NCBI GenBank assembly: GCA_026705925.1
Contig: JAPOZT010000004.1
Span: 167,347 to 231,346, forward strand
DNA length: 64,000 nucleotides
Origin: Gemmatimonadota bacterium
GTDB taxonomy: Bacteria; JAAXHH01
Direction of reading: 5' to 3'
Of the stretch, positions 18,659 through 26,902 are shown piece by piece; positions within the stretch are counted from its first letter, which is position 1, and each line of letters starts with the position of its first letter. The notes under the pieces were generated by a model, which did not search any database, was not told where the DNA came from, and saw nothing but the letters and a program-made list of their open reading frames with translations. The position numbers and the translations under genes are program-made.

Positions 18659-19741
18659 ATGTCCTTGATCACCCGGTACGTGCTCCGCCTGTTCATCACC
18701 GCCATCGCCGTCAGCCTGATCGCCTTCGTCAGCATCTTCTTCGTGGTCGATCTCATCGAGCAGCTGGACCGTTTCCTCGACCGCGAGGTGGCCCCGGTAT
18801 ACATCGCGCTCTACTACGCCTACTACACGCCCTATATCTTCGTACTCACGATTCCCGTCAGCCTGCTGCTCGCCAGCCTGTATACCTTCGGCCAACTGAC
18901 CAGGCTGGGCGAGCTGACCGCCATGAAGGCATCTGGGCTAAGCGTGTACCGATTGCTGCGGCCCCTGCTCCTGGTCAGCGCGGTGGTAAGCGGCTGCCTG
19001 TTCTGGGCCGGTGAATGGCTCGTACCCCATACGAGCATGAAACGGGCCGAAATCCAGTCGGAGCACGTGGACCTGCGGGGCGGCGTGGGACAGCACATAC
19101 GAAACGACGTGTACTTCAGAGGAGAGGGAGGGCGCCAGTTCTATATCCGCGTATTCGACGGTCTCGACGCGGAAGGCACAGGGGTTTTCGTCACCGAATT
19201 CCAAGACAGCCTCGTCTCCAGTGTGCTCGAGGCGGAAAGTGCCCTCTGGAAGGACGGTCGCTGGCTGCTTTCCAACGGGGTGGAACGGCGGTTCCAGGCA
19301 GGAGGCGGACTATCCGAATACACTACCTTCGCCGAACGGGAACCGGACGGATGGTCCGTAACGCCGGAGGATTTCATGCGGGGACAGAAACGTCCCGAAG
19401 AGATGAGCTACGGCGAACTCGACCAGTTTATTCAGAATGTCCGGCGCGGAGGCGGAGACGTGCAGGGCTACCTGGTAGACCTCAACCTGAAGATCGCCTT
19501 CCCCAGCGCGGGCCTGATTATCGTGCTTCTGGGCGGCGCGCTGGCCACTCACATGAGACGAGGTGGTGTCGCGGTGGGATTTGCCCTGAGTATCGGTATC
19601 TGTTTCATCTACTGGGGGCTGCTCCGCTTTACCCAGGCCTTCGGGCACGCCGGATTGCTTGAGCCCATGGCCGCGGCCTGGGGCGCCAACGCCCTCTTCT
19701 GCCTGCTGGCCCTGATTCTGCTGGTCAGAGCGCCGAAATGA
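18659..19741 (+). CDS. lptG: LptG-type permease (YjgP/YjgQ family)
   Basis: Second LPS-transport permease, partner of the preceding gene. Start ATG 18659 (MSLITRYVLRLFITAIAVS) follows a ggagg site; the frame is open to 18602 but would overlap lptF. Signature TIPVSLLLASLYTFGQLTRLGELTAMKASG and C-terminal helices from FPSAGLIIVLLGGALATHMRRGG are visible. 360 aa. The stop codon lies inside the first unit of a 44-bp tandem repeat that continues downstream. Confidence 0.92.
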   Translation: MSLITRYVLRLFITAIAVSLIAFVSIFFVVDLIEQLDRFLDREVAPVYIALYYAYYTPYIFVLTIPVSLLLASLYTFGQLTRLGELTAMKASGLSVYRLLRPLLLVSAVVSGCLFWAGEWLVPHTSMKRAEIQSEHVDLRGGVGQHIRNDVYFRGEGGRQFYIRVFDGLDAEGTGVFVTEFQDSLVSSVLEAESALWKDGRWLLSNGVERRFQAGGGLSEYTTFAEREPDGWSVTPEDFMRGQKRPEEMSYGELDQFIQNVRRGGGDVQGYLVDLNLKIAFPSAGLIIVLLGGALATHMRRGGVAVGFALSIGICFIYWGLLRFTQAFGHAGLLEPMAAAWGANALFCLLALILLVRAPK

Positions 19742-19858
19742 GACTCGCTGCGCGCGGCAACACCCTGGTCAGAGCGCCGAAATGAGACTCGCTTCGCGCG
19801 GTAACACCCTGGTCAGAGCGCCAAAATAGAACTCGCGTCGCCCGGCAACACCGCCTGG
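19721..19858. repeat. 44-bp tandem repeat starting in the end of lptG
   Basis: Three contiguous 44-bp units begin at 19721, 19765 and 19809, with a partial fourth at 19855. Each opens with ctggtcagagcgccgaaat; in the first unit this is the LVRAPK end and stop of LptG. The units are adjacent without spacers, so this is not a CRISPR array. The third is the most diverged. The repeat fills most of the 161-base lptG-metK gap. Confidence 0.93.
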
Positions 19859-19902
19859 TCAGTCTGGCCGGACGCCCAACCCCCAGGTGAGCCCCTGGCG
19901 GC

Positions 19903-21045
19903 TCAGGCGTGGTTCCTGAGCTCCTCCGACTTGTCGCAGTTCTCCCAGGTAAAACCCGCCTCGTTGCGGCCGAAGTGTCCGTAGGACGCCGTGGGACGGT
20001 AGATCGGCCGGCGCAGGTCGAGGCTTTCGATAATGCCCTGGGGCGTCAGATCGAAGTGCTTGCGGATCAGGCGCGTAATCTCCAGGTCATCGGCCGCGCC
20101 GGTACCGTAGGAATTTACGTTGACGGAAACAGGTTCCGCCACGCCGATGACGTAAGCGAGCTGGATCTCGCATTTCTCGGCCAGTCCGGCCGCGACGACG
20201 TTCTTGGCCACGTATCGGGCCGCGTAGGATGCCGAGCGGTCCACCTTGGTCGGGTCTTTGCCCGAATAGGCCCCGCCCCCGTGGCGGCAGTAACCGCCGT
20301 AGGTGTCCACGATGATCTTCCGGCCCGTCAGGCCGGCGTCTCCCTGGGGACCGCCGGTGACGAAACGGCCGGTCGCGTTGACGTGGTACTTGATCCGGCC
20401 GGGGTCGATCAACTCCTCCGGCAACGCGGGACCGATCACCTCGTTGACGATGTCCTCCCGGATCTGCTCGTTGGAAACGTCCGGATCGTGCTGGGCGGCG
20501 ATGACCACCGTGTCGATCCGGCGGGGCTGGCCATCGACGTATTCCACCGTGACCTGCGATTTGCCGTCGGGACGCAGATACGGGGCCGCGCCGTTCTTCC
20601 GGATCGCCGCGAGGTTCCGAGTTAGCCGGTGGGCCAGGGTGATGGGCAGGGGCATCATCTCGGGGGTCTCGTTGGTCGCGTAGCCGAACATCATGCCCTG
20701 GTCGCCCGCACCCTGCCGGTCCACGCCCATGGCGATGTCGGCCGACTGCTGGTCGAGGGATACAACCACGCCGCAGGACTCCCAGTCCAGCCCGAACCCG
20801 GAATCCGTATACCCGATGGATTTGACGGTCTCGCGGGCCACGCTTTGCGCGTCCACGTGGCCGTCCGTCGTGATTTCCCCGCCAACGACCACCAGGCCCG
20901 TGGTGACGAAGGTTTCACAGGCCACGCGGGCGTAGGGGTCCTGTTCGATGACGGCGTCCAGCACCGCGTCGGAGATCTGGTCGGCGACCTTGTCGGGATG
21001 GCCTTCGGTAACGGATTCGGAAGTGAAGAGGTAACCGGGTGTCAT
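19903..21045 (-). CDS. metK: S-adenosylmethionine synthetase
   Basis: Makes S-adenosylmethionine from methionine and ATP. 380 aa. Visible motifs: [55 protein letters not shown] and the P-loop-like [22 protein letters not shown] at 21045 follows a ggag site. Its stop faces the lptG repeat region. Confidence 0.97.
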   Translation of the reverse strand: MTPGYLFTSESVTEGHPDKVADQISDAVLDAVIEQDPYARVACETFVTTGLVVVGGEITTDGHVDAQSVARETVKSIGYTDSGFGLDWESCGVVVSLDQQSADIAMGVDRQGAGDQGMMFGYATNETPEMMPLPITLAHRLTRNLAAIRKNGAAPYLRPDGKSQVTVEYVDGQPRRIDTVVIAAQHDPDVSNEQIREDIVNEVIGPALPEELIDPGRIKYHVNATGRFVTGGPQGDAGLTGRKIIVDTYGGYCRHGGGAYSGKDPTKVDRSASYAARYVAKNVVAAGLAEKCEIQLAYVIGVAEPVSVNVNSYGTGAADDLEITRLIRKHFDLTPQGIIESLDLRRPIYRPTASYGHFGRNEAGFTWENCDKSEELRNHA

Positions 21046-21110
21046 GCGTCTTGCTCCTAACGAACTGCCCGTGGATCGGGTACGATCGGTTTAGTGGTTT
21101 CGGTAATTGG

Positions 21111-22187
21111 TCAGATGAATATCTCGCAGCGCGCGCGGTCCGGATCTTCCGGGACGCCCGGATCGTCCGGGCCATCAGCGCCGCCCCGTCCGTCCAGTCC
21201 GTCCGGATCATTCAGGCGTCCCGGGCCGGCCAGGCCGGCTGGAACACGCCTCACCGTATCGGAAAGGACGGCATGGGGGGTAACGATGGATCCCCTGAGG
21301 TCGCAGTTCTCGATACGGGCGTGGCTCCCGATGGTGGCGTCGCGGACGACGGAGCGCGCGACGGAAGCCTGGGAAGAGATGGCGACGTGGGGGCCGATGA
21401 CGGACCGGTGGACCCGGGCGTCGGACGCGATATCCACCGGCGGAATGATCACGCTGCCTGGAATGTCGCAACGCCCCCCGTTCAGGTCGAGCAGCCGCCG
21501 GTTGGCCTCCAGCAGACGGTCCGGCGTGCCGCAATCGTACCAGTCGTCGACTTCAAAAGGAAAAAGATGTTCGCCCTGATCCACCATCCACTGAAGGGCG
21601 TCCGTCAGCTGATACTCGTTCCGGGTCCTTCGGCCGGAACTTACCAGGGTTTCCAGCCCTTCCATGAGCGGCCGGGGACTGGAGAATCTGTAGATCCCGG
21701 CGATCGCGAGATTCGATACGGGACGATCGGGTTTCTCCACCAGCCGGGTGATCCGCCCGTCTTCGATTTCAACCAGTCCGTACCGGCTCAGGTCACCGGC
21801 GACCCGCTTTACGCCGATGGCGTTGCCGGACGGCTCCCCGGCCAGGAAAGCGAAGTCGGAAAGATAGATGACGTCTCCCAGCAGGACCATGAGCGGCTCG
21901 TCATCCACGAGGTCGCCGCACAGGTGCACGGCGTGCCCGATCCCGAGCGGCTCTTGTTGCACGACGTACCGGGCTTCAACGTCATCCCGCCCGTCGACGT
22001 ACCGGCGAATGGCGTCACCCGAAGGCGAGACCACCAGCACAACGTCGCGGATGCCCATGCCGGTTACCTGATCGAGCAGGTATTCCAGCACCGGCTTGCC
22101 GGCGACGGGGACCATGGCCTTGGGGGTTTCCAGCGTGAGGGGGCGCAATCGGCTGCCGCTGCCAGCGACGGGAATGATGGCTTTCAT
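21111..22187 (-). CDS. Sugar-phosphate nucleotidyltransferase with C-terminal hexapeptide repeats
   Basis: An NDP-sugar pyrophosphorylase. N-terminal MKAIIPVAGSGSRLRPLT is the nucleotide-binding signature, with MVPVAGKPVLEYLLDQV and LLGDVIYLSDF following. The C-terminal part has left-handed beta-helix hexapeptides (VIIPPVDIASDARVHRSVIG, ASVARSVVRDATIGS), as in glucose-1-phosphate thymidylyl/uridylyltransferase-like proteins. The sugar is not determinable. ATG 22187 after aaggaag; the frame is open to 22283 without similarity. The last 45 residues are a Gly/Asp/Pro low-complexity tract, followed by RCEIFI, which looks like the original C-terminal strand. It lies 205 bases downstream of the seven-gene membrane cluster. 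Confidence 0.87.
   Translation of the reverse strand: MKAIIPVAGSGSRLRPLTLETPKAMVPVAGKPVLEYLLDQVTGMGIRDVVLVVSPSGDAIRRYVDGRDDVEARYVVQQEPLGIGHAVHLCGDLVDDEPLMVLLGDVIYLSDFAFLAGEPSGNAIGVKRVAGDLSRYGLVEIEDGRITRLVEKPDRPVSNLAIAGIYRFSSPRPLMEGLETLVSSGRRTRNEYQLTDALQWMVDQGEHLFPFEVDDWYDCGTPDRLLEANRRLLDLNGGRCDIPGSVIIPPVDIASDARVHRSVIGPHVAISSQASVARSVVRDATIGSHARIENCDLRGSIVTPHAVLSDTVRRVPAGLAGPGRLNDPDGLDGRGGADGPDDPGVPEDPDRARCEIFI
21136..21245 (-). repeat. Degenerate repeat encoding a Gly/Asp/Pro insert
   Basis: Imperfect repeats built on gtccgga/gggccgg encode LAGPGRLNDPDGLDGRGG-type sequence near the C-terminus of the nucleotidyltransferase. Confidence 0.7.
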
Positions 22188-22325
22188 GAAACTTCCTTGC
22201 GCGTGTGCACCCTCTCCCGGCGGAACGCGCCGGGACCGAAAAGAACGGTTCAGTAAGTAACAGCGGAGCCGCACCGTGTGCAACAGAAATCATGGTCGCC
22301 GACACCGTTGCCGACCCCGGTCTCC

Positions 22326-22376
22326 GCGGCTGCTCGCTCCGGTCTTGGCGGCTGCTCGCTCCGGGCTCCGCGGCTG
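22326..22376. repeat. 22-bp tandem repeat in an intergenic gap
   Basis: Units begin at 22326, 22348 and 22370 (partial), each opening gcggctg and containing gctcgctccgg. They lie between the membrane gene ending at 22393 and the nucleotidyltransferase start. Here, outside coding sequence, the unit is not a multiple of three. Confidence 0.85.
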
Positions 22377-22392
22377 TGGGCAGTCTCAGGAA

Positions 22393-23067
22393 TCAGAAGA
22401 TCGAACCGAGCCAGGCGCCGAGGGCTTCCATCCGGCCGGTCAGCAGGGAGATGCGCGCCATGACCGTGTACCCGAAGGCCGCGCCGAAGGTCACCATCAG
22501 CACCCAGATGCCCGCGCGGGACACGTGTCCCAGCACGCCCTTGTGCTCCACGGAGAAGAAAAAGTACACCAGGCCGCAGATCACGCCCAGGACGAGCACG
22601 ACGTGGGAGAAGCTGGCGCCCCAGAGCAGGTTGCCCGAAGCGTCGAGCACTACGAGGGGGATCATGGTGCTCTGGACCTGGATGATGAAGTCCGAGTCGA
22701 GGAAGCGGGGCAGGTTGAACCCCGCCGCGCCGCCGACGATAAAGGCCAGGGCCCAGCGGCTGAGCCAGGCCCAGCGGTCGATCAGGCGGGTGAGCAGTAG
22801 CAGGCCGAAGATAGCGGGGATGAGGTAGTAATAGTCCGGCGACCGGCCCACTGCGCCGGGCACGACGCCCGACATGAGCGAAGGGAACAGCTTGCCCAGC
22901 AGATTCGGCACCAGGTGGTCCCAGAACCCGACGGCCATCAGGTAAGCGGCCGAAACGCCGACGAACAGGTGTTCGGCGAACTTGTAGAAGGGATTGTCCC
23001 GGTAAAGGAAACTGAGGATCATCAGCGTGAGGGCCGCGTCGATCCAGAGCATCAGCGTTACATCCAT
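22393..23067 (-). CDS. Uncharacterised polytopic membrane protein (cluster gene 7)
   Basis: Not assigned to a characterised family. 224 aa with about six hydrophobic segments. The N-terminal part has a distinctive SFLYRDNPFYKFAEHLFVG, followed by AIFGLLLLTRLIDRW and VVLVLGVICGLVYFFFSVEH. It is the last gene of a leftward run from about 29015, 64 bases after the preceding gene; the gap holds repeats. No catalytic motif is seen. It probably forms a membrane complex with the other membrane proteins of the run (inference from gene order). Confidence 0.75.
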   Translation of the reverse strand: MDVTLMLWIDAALTLMILSFLYRDNPFYKFAEHLFVGVSAAYLMAVGFWDHLVPNLLGKLFPSLMSGVVPGAVGRSPDYYYLIPAIFGLLLLTRLIDRWAWLSRWALAFIVGGAAGFNLPRFLDSDFIIQVQSTMIPLVVLDASGNLLWGASFSHVVLVLGVICGLVYFFFSVEHKGVLGHVSRAGIWVLMVTFGAAFGYTVMARISLLTGRMEALGAWLGSIF

Positions 23068-23095
23068 AAAATGTCCTCAATGGCCGGCGTCATAC

Positions 23096-23205
23096 CCGGC
23101 TTGCCTGGCCGGCTTGGTATCACTTGCCTGCCTAGCCTGCCCGGTTACCCTGGCCTGTTCGGCCTGCCCGGTTCCCCGGGCCAGACCTGCCGAGGAAGTA
23201 GGCCA
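23096..23205 (-). repeat. Degenerate repeat spanning the 3' end of cluster gene 6
   Basis: Repeats of ggcctgcccggttaccc-like sequence encode the C-terminal GNRAGRTGQGNRAG tail and run past the stop codon at 23132 into the gap before the next gene. Confidence 0.75.
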
Positions 23206-24028
23206 GGTTGCCCAGCAGGACCAGCAGGACGATCAGCACGTGGGTCACGACCTGGGGACCCATGCGCATGGTGGCCTCCATGGTGGCGTTCCGGTAGGCC
23301 GGATACCGGTCCACCAGGGCGGACTCATACTCGGAAGCCCCTTTGAGGCCGCCCATCAGGCCGACCAGTTGCTGGGGATAGTAAGGATAGAGTTCCGGCG
23401 CCACCACGGCCGTCCCGCCGCCCATGACGGGAATCCCCGCGATGTCGCCCGCGAACTGGATCCACTCCTTCAGTCCCGGGTCCCCCGCGGTCAGGCTCAG
23501 GATGATGACGTAGTCCACCATCTCGTCCACGTCCGCGGTTATGGGAAGGTCGTCGAGCGGCGTACCCTCCGCGTCGGCGTTGACCAGCGTCCTGAAGTTG
23601 ACCACCATGGTGTTGATCGCGCCGCCCAGGCCGGCCTTGTACCCCAGGTTCACGTAGTCCCGCCCGTACGCCTTGTCCGGGAACTCCACGGGCAGCAGGT
23701 TGTCCGTGATCTTCTTGATCTGTCCCACCCCCTCGGGGAACAGGGTGAAGAAGGACACCTCGTGGCCGCGGGTCATCGTGTGCCGCACGAGGGCCTTTGC
23801 CATGGGGTCGAGTTCGGGTGCGGTGTCCGGACCGTAGTCAAACGAAAGGAACACCCGCGACCCGGCCGGAAGCCGTTCCACGGTGTCGAAGATCGACTGG
23901 ACGATGGGCGTAGGGCTGTCCTGGAAGCGGGGTTTCAGGAGCAGGGGGATGCAGACTGCCGCCCCGATGAGCAGGAAGATGATCCGGCGGTCGATCTGCA
24001 GGATGGTATCGGGAATCCGCATGCTCAT
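23132..24028 (-). CDS. Uncharacterised protein, soluble domain between two TM helices (cluster gene 6)
   Basis: 298 aa from ATG 24028, which overlaps the previous gene by four bases; the frame is open to 24154 but that part is antisense-like. One N-terminal transmembrane helix (IIFLLIGAAVCIPLLL) is followed by a soluble domain of about 220 residues (VFLSFDYGPDTAPELDPMAK, VNLGYKAGLGGAINTMV, YVIILSLTAGDPGLKEW, GIPVMGGGTAVVAPELYPYY, LVGLMGGLKGASEYE). A second helix (VVTHVLIVLLVLLGNLAYFL) and a repeat-encoded polar tail complete it. I know no described function. The domain layout matches cluster gene 4. Confidence 0.75.
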   Translation of the reverse strand: MSMRIPDTILQIDRRIIFLLIGAAVCIPLLLKPRFQDSPTPIVQSIFDTVERLPAGSRVFLSFDYGPDTAPELDPMAKALVRHTMTRGHEVSFFTLFPEGVGQIKKITDNLLPVEFPDKAYGRDYVNLGYKAGLGGAINTMVVNFRTLVNADAEGTPLDDLPITADVDEMVDYVIILSLTAGDPGLKEWIQFAGDIAGIPVMGGGTAVVAPELYPYYPQQLVGLMGGLKGASEYESALVDRYPAYRNATMEATMRMGPQVVTHVLIVLLVLLGNLAYFLGRSGPGNRAGRTGQGNRAG

Positions 24029-24705
24029 TCTCCCCGGCCCAGGTAGTTGCGTTCGATCCCCAGGATGATGCGCAGAGAAGTCGCGATGACCCCCAGGGCG
24101 ATGCCGATCATGATGGCCCGCTGACCGGCGGTATTGGGCCAGGCCATGATCCAATTGGCCAGGTTCGGAAGTTCGAGGAAGGCCAGGCTTTCCGGCATCC
24201 AGGCCGTCAGCCAGGCCCCCACGGGGGTCCTGCCCAGCAGGATGACCAGGGCGGCCGACAGGAGGATGGTGGCCTCTTTCGTGCGCGCCCTGAAGGCGCG
24301 GTAGGACGCCGAGGCGACGAAGAAGGCCAGCAGGGAGAACATGGTGGCCGAAAGCGGGTTGTAGACCCCGTCGAACATGAACCGAAGCCAGGAACCCGAT
24401 GCCAGGATCTCCCCACCCATCCCGCCGGGGTTGCCCACCTTGAACAGGCCGATCACCAGGGTGACGAGGAAGGCCACCAGGGTAACCATGCTGTAGGGCC
24501 AGTCCGTGGCGCGGCTGGAAACGCGTTTCAGGTGTATCTTGAGCAGGCTCCCGCCGCCGAGGATGAACGCGAAGACGGTAATGATGGCAAAGTAGTCCGA
24601 AAAACTCTCGTAGAGCGTATTGAAGGGCCCACGCGTCACGAAGTATCCCGTGATCAGGACCACGCCGATGATGAAGGTGATGATTAGAGGAATTCTACGG
24701 CGCAT
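24025..24705 (-). CDS. Uncharacterised polytopic membrane protein (cluster gene 5)
   Basis: 226 aa, about six hydrophobic segments (IPLIITFIIGVVLITGYFV, YFAIITVFAFILGGGSLLKI, MVTLVAFLVTLVIGLF, ATMFSLLAFFVASASYRAF, ATILLSAALVILLGRTP, IMIGIALGVIATSLRIILG). The GxERNYLGRGE C-terminus is polar. It is five bases from the gene before and overlaps the gene after, so translational coupling is likely. No enzymatic motif; the family is not identified. Confidence 0.75.
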   Translation of the reverse strand: MRRRIPLIITFIIGVVLITGYFVTRGPFNTLYESFSDYFAIITVFAFILGGGSLLKIHLKRVSSRATDWPYSMVTLVAFLVTLVIGLFKVGNPGGMGGEILASGSWLRFMFDGVYNPLSATMFSLLAFFVASASYRAFRARTKEATILLSAALVILLGRTPVGAWLTAWMPESLAFLELPNLANWIMAWPNTAGQRAIMIGIALGVIATSLRIILGIERNYLGRGE

Positions 24706-24710
24706 GGGAC

Positions 24711-25763
24711 CTACCTGAAGAGCCAGAGTACGATTTCGGATACTTCGCGGACGGTTTCACTTCCGGTAATGGATTCCAGGGTGGCCAGCGCGCTGCCGGC
24801 CAGGATGAACACGATGGCGATGCCCTTGCCGGCGTCCTGTCCCTTCAGGCTGCCCAGCATGCGCGGCTCCTTGGACAGGTACGCGCTGGCGGCGAACAGT
24901 TCCTCTCCGATCAGCGTATAGTCGCAGGCCGCCACGAAGAAGGGCAGTTGGGGAGGTCTGGCCGTTCCCGCGATCTGTATGGCCCCGATGGAGTTGCCCG
25001 TTTCCGCCAGGATAAGGGATTCGGCGTAAAAGCCGCCCAGGTAGAAGCAGGCGGCCGGCTTCTCGCGTACGATGATGCCGTCGACGGCCGCGGCGTAGGC
25101 GAACTGCGCATCGGAAACGTAGTGTATGTCGTCTTCCTGGTAGGCGTCGGGGCGGCCCGCGGTCAGGTAGGACTGCTGCACGGTTTCCCGGGCCACGCTC
25201 ATGACGAGGGACTTGCGCACGGGCACGTGCAACCTGGAATCGTATCCCGCGATGATGGTGGCGAGATGGCCAAGCAGGTTCATGGACGCGATGGTCTGCA
25301 CCTCGTCCATGTCGTTCAGGCCGGGGACGTAGAGGATGGGCTTGCCCATCTCAGTCGCCCGACCCACGGCTTCCTCCACCGTCTCCAGGCCGGCGATCTT
25401 GCGTATGAACAGCGGACGGCCCGCGGAGGCCAACACCACGTAAAGCAGAATCGCGCCCGTCAGGATGATCCCCAGGACCAGGGCCTGGGTCCGGTCCGTG
25501 TTGAACCAGCCGGATTCGGCGCCCGCCTGGGCCAGCACGGGATCCGCCTGCAGCAAGGAGAAGAGTGCCGCAAAGGCGAGGACCGCACGCGGCAAGGTGG
25601 AGACCGCCGAGCTCGCGAGGACCGCACGCGGCAAGGAGAATAGTGCCGCAAAGGCGAGGACCGCACGCTGCGAGGAGACCGCCGCGAACACGCAGACCGC
25701 ACACAGCAGCCTGCTCAAATGGGGTACGCCACACAGTATGCGGGTGGTTGGTAAGTGGTGCAT
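24711..25763 (-). CDS. Membrane protein with DUF6754-like soluble domain (cluster gene 4)
   Basis: 350 aa. It has a hydrophobic signal-like N-terminus, a TM helix (ALVLGIILTGAILLYVVLA), and a soluble domain: AVGRATEMGKPILYVPGLND, TIASMNLLGHLATIIAGYDS, PVRKSLVMSVARETVQQSYL, AACFYLGGFYAESLILAETG, LPFFVAACDYTLIGEELFAA. A C-terminal TM helix (IAIVFILAGSALATL) follows. From memory this resembles a domain-of-unknown-function family, probably DUF6754; the accession should be checked. The signal-like region is built of 39-bp repeats. The start ATG overlaps the stop of the upstream gene (TGATG). Confidence 0.75.
   Translation of the reverse strand: MHHLPTTRILCGVPHLSRLLCAVCVFAAVSSQRAVLAFAALFSLPRAVLASSAVSTLPRAVLAFAALFSLLQADPVLAQAGAESGWFNTDRTQALVLGIILTGAILLYVVLASAGRPLFIRKIAGLETVEEAVGRATEMGKPILYVPGLNDMDEVQTIASMNLLGHLATIIAGYDSRLHVPVRKSLVMSVARETVQQSYLTAGRPDAYQEDDIHYVSDAQFAYAAAVDGIIVREKPAACFYLGGFYAESLILAETGNSIGAIQIAGTARPPQLPFFVAACDYTLIGEELFAASAYLSKEPRMLGSLKGQDAGKGIAIVFILAGSALATLESITGSETVREVSEIVLWLFR
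25565..25681 (-). repeat. 39-bp in-frame repeats building a hydrophobic leader
   Basis: Three units of 39 bp (identical starts at 25565 and 25643, with a diverged middle copy) encode RAVLAFAALFSLP-like 13-mers in the N-terminal leader of the DUF6754-like protein. Confidence 0.9.
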
Positions 25764-26902
25764 CAGGTCTCCACGATCTCCACGTTCGCCCGGGGTACCG
25801 TCACGAGCGCTCCGTTCGTCCTGCGCGCTTCCAGCACCCGCGCGAAGGCGCCCGTGGGAAGCCGCACGGGCTGTTCGGGCAGCGACGCCACCGTGGCGAG
25901 TTCCCCGAACCAGGGTTCTCGGATCAGCCGTACCAGCGAACCGGCTTCCAGGCCGCGGCCGGCCGGGGCCGCCCGATCCGAGGAGGCCTGATCAGCAGAC
26001 GCCTCGTCGCCGTTGGATCTGATGATGATCTCGGGACGGATCACGCCGGCCCGGATCTGCGTGGCGCCGCTCAGGGAAGCTTCGCGGTCCTGCATGGAAC
26101 GGAGCAGTTCGAAGGTGCGTTCGGCCATGGGCAGCCTTCCGAAACCTTCGGTGACGATCATGGTCAGTCCGATGTCTTCCCCGCCGGTCACCGCGACACC
26201 GATCTGGTATCCCAGGAGGTCGCCGATATCGTGGTAGCGCATGCCGCCCACGACCACGCCGGACGCACCGACCTCTATCAACTTACGCAACGCGTCAAGG
26301 GTGATCATGGATCCGCAGCAGACGATCCGGCCCCGCAGGCGGTCATTGATCATCTCACCAGTAACCTCGTCTTCGGGCGATTGGACGATCTGGCGTATGG
26401 GCGCGTGCGTTTCGCCCCCCACGCCGAAGATCCCCTGAATGCAGGCACCGGCCGTTTCCACGACGACGCCCTCCCCCGGCAGTGTTTCGGTGACTGTGCC
26501 ATCGAGGTATGCGTTGATCCGCACCGGCGTCGACGGTTCCCGGATGAGCACCTGTCCGGTCACTTCCGAGACCATTTCGATGGTGCCGCTCTCGGGACAA
26601 CGAACACTGGACTTGAACAGACCGAATATTCCCTTCGATTCGGCGATCAACTCGCCTTTCGCCACCGGTTCGTCCCGTTGCTTGAGCATGCAGCCCGGCA
26701 CTTCCTCCGGTACGATGGCCAGGGCATTGGTGACATTGACGTTGTGCACCGGGCCGGGCAGATGGGTTTCGGCGACCACCGTGTCGGGCCGTACCCGGTC
26801 GCCGACATCCACCAGCACCTGGCCGCTTAGGGGCAGGCGGCGCGTCCTGGCGACGACGGTCCGGGGCGATACGCGCAGGCCGGATGTATAGGCGTGGGCC
26901 AT
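25763..26902 (-). CDS. Barrel-sandwich/KOW-like protein of unknown function (cluster gene 3)
   Basis: 379 aa, no signal peptide. The N-terminal third looks like a barrel-sandwich hybrid (LPLSGQVLVDVGDRVRPDTV, VAETHLPGPVHNVNV), reminiscent of RnfC/NqrA N-terminal domains. It is followed by GIFGLFKSSVRCPESGTIEM and a central Rossmann-like part (MITLDALRKLIEVGASGVVV, GVAVTGGEDIGLTMIVTEGF). The C-terminus resembles a KOW/SH3-like barrel (EAGSLVRLIREPWFGELATV). RnfC iron-sulfur cysteine motifs are absent, so it is not an electron-transfer RnfC. A short Ser/Asp/Ala insert precedes the KOW-like part. It overlaps both neighbours by one base (TGATG), arguing for a common complex. Confidence 0.72.
   Translation of the reverse strand: MAHAYTSGLRVSPRTVVARTRRLPLSGQVLVDVGDRVRPDTVVAETHLPGPVHNVNVTNALAIVPEEVPGCMLKQRDEPVAKGELIAESKGIFGLFKSSVRCPESGTIEMVSEVTGQVLIREPSTPVRINAYLDGTVTETLPGEGVVVETAGACIQGIFGVGGETHAPIRQIVQSPEDEVTGEMINDRLRGRIVCCGSMITLDALRKLIEVGASGVVVGGMRYHDIGDLLGYQIGVAVTGGEDIGLTMIVTEGFGRLPMAERTFELLRSMQDREASLSGATQIRAGVIRPEIIIRSNGDEASADQASSDRAAPAGRGLEAGSLVRLIREPWFGELATVASLPEQPVRLPTGAFARVLEARRTNGALVTVPRANVEIVET

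Noticed and set aside
19721..19858. Possible CRISPR array
   Set aside because: Units are directly adjacent with no spacers, and no cas genes are present; it is a tandem repeat.
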